A stretch of 64,000 nucleotides of DNA from Cannabis sativa. Its lineage: Eukaryota; Streptophyta; Magnoliopsida; Rosales; Cannabaceae. Numbering within the stretch: position 1 is the stretch's first letter; each line of letters begins with the position of its first letter. The notes under the pieces are model-generated. The model was given only the letters and a program-made list of their open reading frames with translations, searched no databases and was not told the origin of the DNA. This document shows positions 60,434 through 64,000 of this stretch, one piece after another. The position numbers and the translations under genes were made by a program. The stretch lies in contig NC_083604.1 of assembly GCF_029168945.1 (NCBI RefSeq), forward strand, positions 73,734,211-73,798,210, given 5' to 3'.

Positions 60434-61200
60434 TGTTGGAAATATTGTGAATATTTTAACAAAATATATAAGTGTCTTAGTGTGTGTGAGTTGGAAAGAG
60501 TCCCACATGGGATATGAACCCTCATTGACAAGGGTATAAAGAGTGCAACTTTGGCATTTGGGTTTGGGCCCCAAGGGGTACCCAGTTTTGTGCGAATGGG
60601 TGAGGACACACACACTTGACCCACCACACACGCGCGCGCGCGCCGTCCGTCCGATCCGAGCCGGGTTGGGTTGGTTGGTGTGGTGTGACACAATATTATT
60701 TTTTACAGAAAAATTATTTAATAAAATAATTATTTTTTATTTATTAATTTAATTAAGAAACGTGTTTAATTAAACTGATTACTTAGTCGTATCAGTTAAC
60801 GGGACACGTTCAAAAGACCAACTCACCCCACTTCAGAAAACGTTATTCTTCCCGTTATGTTTATTCAATCCATTCGCCTATATAATGCGATTGAACTGAT
60901 GGGAAGAAAACATCTCTTTTTCGTATCAGAAAAATACAGTTTTTCATAAAATTAAAATTCCATCTGCGATATCAAATTTTTGGGTGTATTCGACGGTGCT
61001 CTACAGTGCAGTGGGGTTCCGATACAGTGCAACGACTGGGCTGTTTTATCCTGGGGACGACCGGCAATTTCCGACTGCTTGCACACTCCTGGGCAGTGCC
61101 GCGAACGTCTTAAAGAGAGCGACTTAGTCCGCGACTCAACCCAGAATTCTTCATTCGGTAATATCGTTCCTCTTTTATTTTGCTAGCAGTTTACTCAACA
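60434..61200 (+). repeat. 3' LTR of the copia element
   Basis: 767 bp. It retains the 32-bp segment with the TATA-like box that is absent from the 5' LTR. Other differences are a 5-bp GGGCC-type indel, two extra bases in the CG run, and a small change near 61085 (CTGGGCAGTG against CAGGCAAAGG). Confidence 0.92.
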
Positions 61201-61205
61201 AAGTA

Positions 61206-61872
61206 TGTTTTCCAAAACTTGTTAACATTTCTGATTCTATGCTAGGATAAAAGTTGTTTATTCAAGCTATGTTCTGAATCTATTTTTCTACCATTAGAGC
61301 ATCACCAATACACCTCATCTTGAGGATGTATTTATCGATAGGAGTGGATCCTTTCTTTGTTGATTGAAGCATGCCTCGGAGTTGCAGAACTCTTGCACAA
61401 TAAGTGTTTGAGAAAAGTTAAAGCACAATACTCGGGACATGACCCATCATGCACCTTCAGAGATCGAGTTAAATAGCCAGGTCAGAAGAAATTGATCTAA
61501 GCGTAGCAATTCAGCTAGCTCTGGGTTGGGAATGGTTCTTAATTCATCAGTCGAATCATTGATGGTGGGAGGAGGTCTTGTGCGTGATCTAATGAGAAAA
61601 CCTTTCAGCTGATGTGCACGAATTGTGGAGAGAATTTGAGATCTCCAGTAGAAGAAGTTGTTTCAATCTAATCATAGAGTAAGAGACACAATGTGATTTG
61701 GAATAACTTGAATCGTAGGAGCTAGAGAAGCTTGCATGGTGGCAGATGATGAACCTTCAAGTCTATGACTAGAAGCAGAAGAAGATGCCATGGAAGAAAG
61801 CTTAAGAAGAAGATTCATACAAAAAAAGGAGAAAAAAATAAGCCAATAAGAAGCTCTGATATCAAGTTGAGA
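61206..61872 (-). pseudogene. Relic copia gag and primer-binding site (minus strand)
   Basis: On the minus strand a degenerate primer-binding site TTGATATCAGAGC (61865-61853) is followed by a broken gag. Recognisable pieces are the start MASSSASSHRLEG (near 61790) and GSTPIDKYILKMRCIGDALM (near 61350-61290), which resembles the gag helical region of other copia elements. Many stops are present. The younger copia inserted directly next to it. Confidence 0.6.
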
Positions 61873-62296
61873 ATAAAATGAGAAAATGAGCTTGTAACTA
61901 CAAAGACATATAATTTATACAAATAAAGCGTACAAAAACTTATAACAGAATTATGTTATAAGAGGACAGCTGTGAAAGAATAATAACTCTTCCTAAACAC
62001 ACAACAAACTAAGTGAAAAGAATAACTAATTTAAGCTTAGATATATAAATAAAAAAATTATAAATTAGAAGATGAGAAATTAAATGAATGTCATCATATA
62101 TATATACAAACATATATAATATCTAAATATAAATCTGTTGTCCAGTTTTAACTTAAAGCAAGAACTTAATACGAATATTAGTGTAATAAGAAGTTTATTT
62201 CTTTTGTTACTATAAATTATTTATAATATTTTATGATTGGGATATTTTGATTTGAATGATATATAAAGACCCTCTTCACACTAGTTTATTTTTTAC
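61873..62296. other. AT-rich spacer, probably old LTR sequence
   Basis: This follows the relic gag and may be its decayed LTR (TTGAGAATAAAATGAG at 61867), but no partner LTR is visible. No gene. Confidence 0.4.
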
Positions 62297-62882
62297 TATT
62301 ATAAAAGTATGGTGTTTGTGTGATAATTTTAATGACAATAATGCCCTTATATTTTATATGCTATCACTCATATATTTATACCCTTATATTTTTTGTTACG
62401 TACAATTGTCAATATGATTGGTCAGTAAACTATTATTTACTTTTTATATATATATTTAGCTGGATTTACTTTTATATCTGAACCTTATTTATTTTATTTA
62501 TTTTTTCCACTTATTTCTTTTTATAAAAATAAAAATAATATATTATTATGCATAGTATTAGTTATAGTATTGGTTATATTTCATATATTATAAAAGTGTG
62601 GTGTTTGTGTGATAATTTCAATGACAATAATGTCCTTATATTTTATATGTTATCACTAACCTATTTATACCCTTATATCTTTTTTTATGTACAATTGTCA
62701 ATATGATTGGTCAGTCAACTATTATTTACTTTTTCTATATATATATTTAGCTGGATTTACTTTTATATCTGAACTTTATTTATCTTATTTATTTTTTCCA
62801 CTTATTTCTTTTTATAAAAATAAAAAAATAATATATTATTATGCATAGTATTAGTTATAGTGTTAGTTATATCTCATATAGT
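62297..62882. repeat. Two tandem copies of a 289-bp unit
   Basis: Copies start TATTATAAAAGTATGG at 62297 and TATTATAAAAGTGTGG at 62586. They run in parallel to TGCATAGTATTAGTTATAGT with about 5% differences by eye. No coding capacity. Confidence 0.92.
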
Positions 62883-62997
62883 GCTTTTTTATTTTATTTT
62901 ACTTTTATATTTTTTATCACATGTAATTAATTATTCTCTAATTACCACAATTATTAATTATTTTCGTCATTTACAACTCATCTCATGATATTAATAT

Positions 62998-63478
62998 TAG
63001 GGGTGTTTGCAGGGTGCGTTTTTTGACAATTTTTTCAAACCAACTCGCACATGCGATTTTTCTAATTTTCTAAACTACACTCGCACCGCGAAACTAAAAA
63101 ATCGCAGTACTGCACTGCAAAAAATAGGGTGATGCAATAGTTTTTGCGGTTTGGACTATCACATGTACAACAAAGTTTGAGCAACACTTGTCAAAAATAC
63201 CATAAGGATTGAAAATAAATATAAAAAAATTACGTTTCAATAATACAATAATTAGTGGGCTTTGGGTTAGACATTCACATATTGTACCCAAATAAATATA
63301 AAAATTGATATTTTTATAATGTGCGGTGTGTGGTTTGAACCGTATATTAATAATTCAAAACCGCAAACCGCACCGCGCAGTGTAAGAAAAATTCAAACTG
63401 CGACTGCACCACAAAGAATTTCAAATCACTTTTTTTTTTGCGGTGCGGACGGTTTGAGCGGTTTGATGAACATCCCTA
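62998..63478. mobile_element. hAT-type MITE
   Basis: The ends TAGGGGTGTTTGC and, inverted from 63478, TAGGGATGTTCATCAAACC. The interior has repeated GCGGTTTG, ACCGCACC and GTGCGG blocks in both orientations. The flanking 8-mers share only ATTA (ATTAATAT against ATTACCAG), so the duplication is degraded or the ends are off by a few bases. Confidence 0.7.
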
Positions 63479-64000
63479 ATTACCAGACTACTTTTGCCCT
63501 TTACAACAATATATAATTACATTGATACTACTAAAGTGTAAAGTGTAACAGATATATATACATTTTTGAAAAGTTAATTTACAATAATAAAATTTGTATT
63601 CTATAATTTTTAAGTTTTAAATTGTACTAAAATTTAAATGTTAAACTTAAGTTTTTGTTACAAATATTTATAGTATTAAAATTAAACAAACAAAAATAAA
63701 AATAAAAATGTAGCAAGAAGAGCTAATGGTGAACCTCACCTAATATAATAAGAAGTGCATTATTTTATATATAAAAAAATAAAAATCAGAGAGATTTATT
63801 TTAATGGTGAACCGCGAGATTTATATAAAGCAAATAATGTAGCAATGGTATAATTGAAAAAGATTCGCAATAGATTGGGGAAACGCGGTTGCATTTTTTA
63901 TTTGTTTATATTGAAAATTCCATACGTAAACGCATTTTATCATATTCCTTCTTTTGTTTTTTTCCTTTAGAATCTTCAACTTTCTCATTTATTATCTCCC
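63479..64000. other. AT-rich spacer at the window end
   Basis: No gene or clear repeat visible. Two similar phrases, AATGGTGAACC, at 63726 and 63813 are too short to interpret. Confidence 0.5.

Larger units (their letters stand above)
55507..61200 (+). mobile_element. Ty1/copia LTR retrotransposon, full-length but defective
   Basis: The LTRs at 55507-56245 and 60434-61200 start TGTTGGAAATATTG and end ACTCAACA. The 5-bp duplication AAGTA flanks the element (55502-55506 and 61201-61205). The order is gag, protease, integrase, reverse transcriptase, RNase H, as in copia. A purine tract AAGTGGGGGA lies just before the 3' LTR. The bases after the 5' LTR (ATTTTAAGACG) do not match the usual initiator-Met primer site. 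It is disabled by a deletion between protease and integrase and by a frameshift near 59220. Confidence 0.95.

Overview
The window is plant nuclear DNA, from a eudicot (probably a rosid). The evidence is plant-only protein families (an AP2/ERF factor, MODIFIER OF SNC1 1 and a DTX-type MATE carrier), GT-AG introns, AT-rich spacers, and plant transposon types with diagnostic ends (Cassandra, plant Helitrons, hAT and MULE MITEs, Ty1/copia, Ty3/gypsy, L1-type LINEs). I cannot name the species from sequence alone.

Layout. 1-5 kb holds a fold-back element whose loop carries a diverged copy of the promoter of the nearby ERF gene, then a hairpin MITE, a Helitron carrying an EMSY-LIKE exon, and a SINE. 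5.1-6.3 kb is an intronless ERF109/RRTF1-like gene with a four G-box promoter. 7.5-16.2 kb is MOS1 on the minus strand; I rebuilt seven coding exons (2,409 aa). 16.9-31.8 kb is one deep transposon nest: a hAT MITE is split by a Cassandra TRIM, which is split by an autonomous-type hAT element, which is split by a 9.6 kb Ty3/gypsy element with 3.1 kb LTRs. Exact target-site duplications support the three inner layers. 32.0-35.6 kb is a LINE remnant split by a Helitron (itself carrying a CACTA-like MITE) and by a hAT MITE. 36.1-37.4 kb is an inverted-repeat element. 38.0-42.7 kb is a decayed L1-type LINE, again split by a MITE. 43.4-45.4 kb is a small five-exon gene for a stand-alone, degenerate DEAD-box helicase C-terminal domain. 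47.5-49.2 kb is a two-exon MATE transporter. 50-55 kb is degenerate repeat and intergenic DNA. 55.5-61.2 kb is a full-length but broken Ty1/copia element next to an older copia gag relic. The last 3 kb holds a tandem duplication and one more MITE.

Only four host genes look intact: the ERF, MOS1, the helicase-like gene and the MATE. They do not form an obvious pathway. Both the ERF (ROS/jasmonate response) and MOS1 (NLR gene expression) belong to stress and immunity biology in Arabidopsis, but their proximity here is probably incidental.

The most unusual sequence signals are: (i) an ordered array of two classes of short palindromes in both gypsy LTRs, whose stems differ by paired compensatory changes; (ii) the ERF-promoter copy inside an inverted-repeat element about 4 kb upstream of the gene; (iii) the EMSY-LIKE exon in a Helitron; (iv) a gypsy LTR pair that is nearly identical for 2.7 kb and then abruptly divergent. 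All alignments were made by eye, so identities are approximate.
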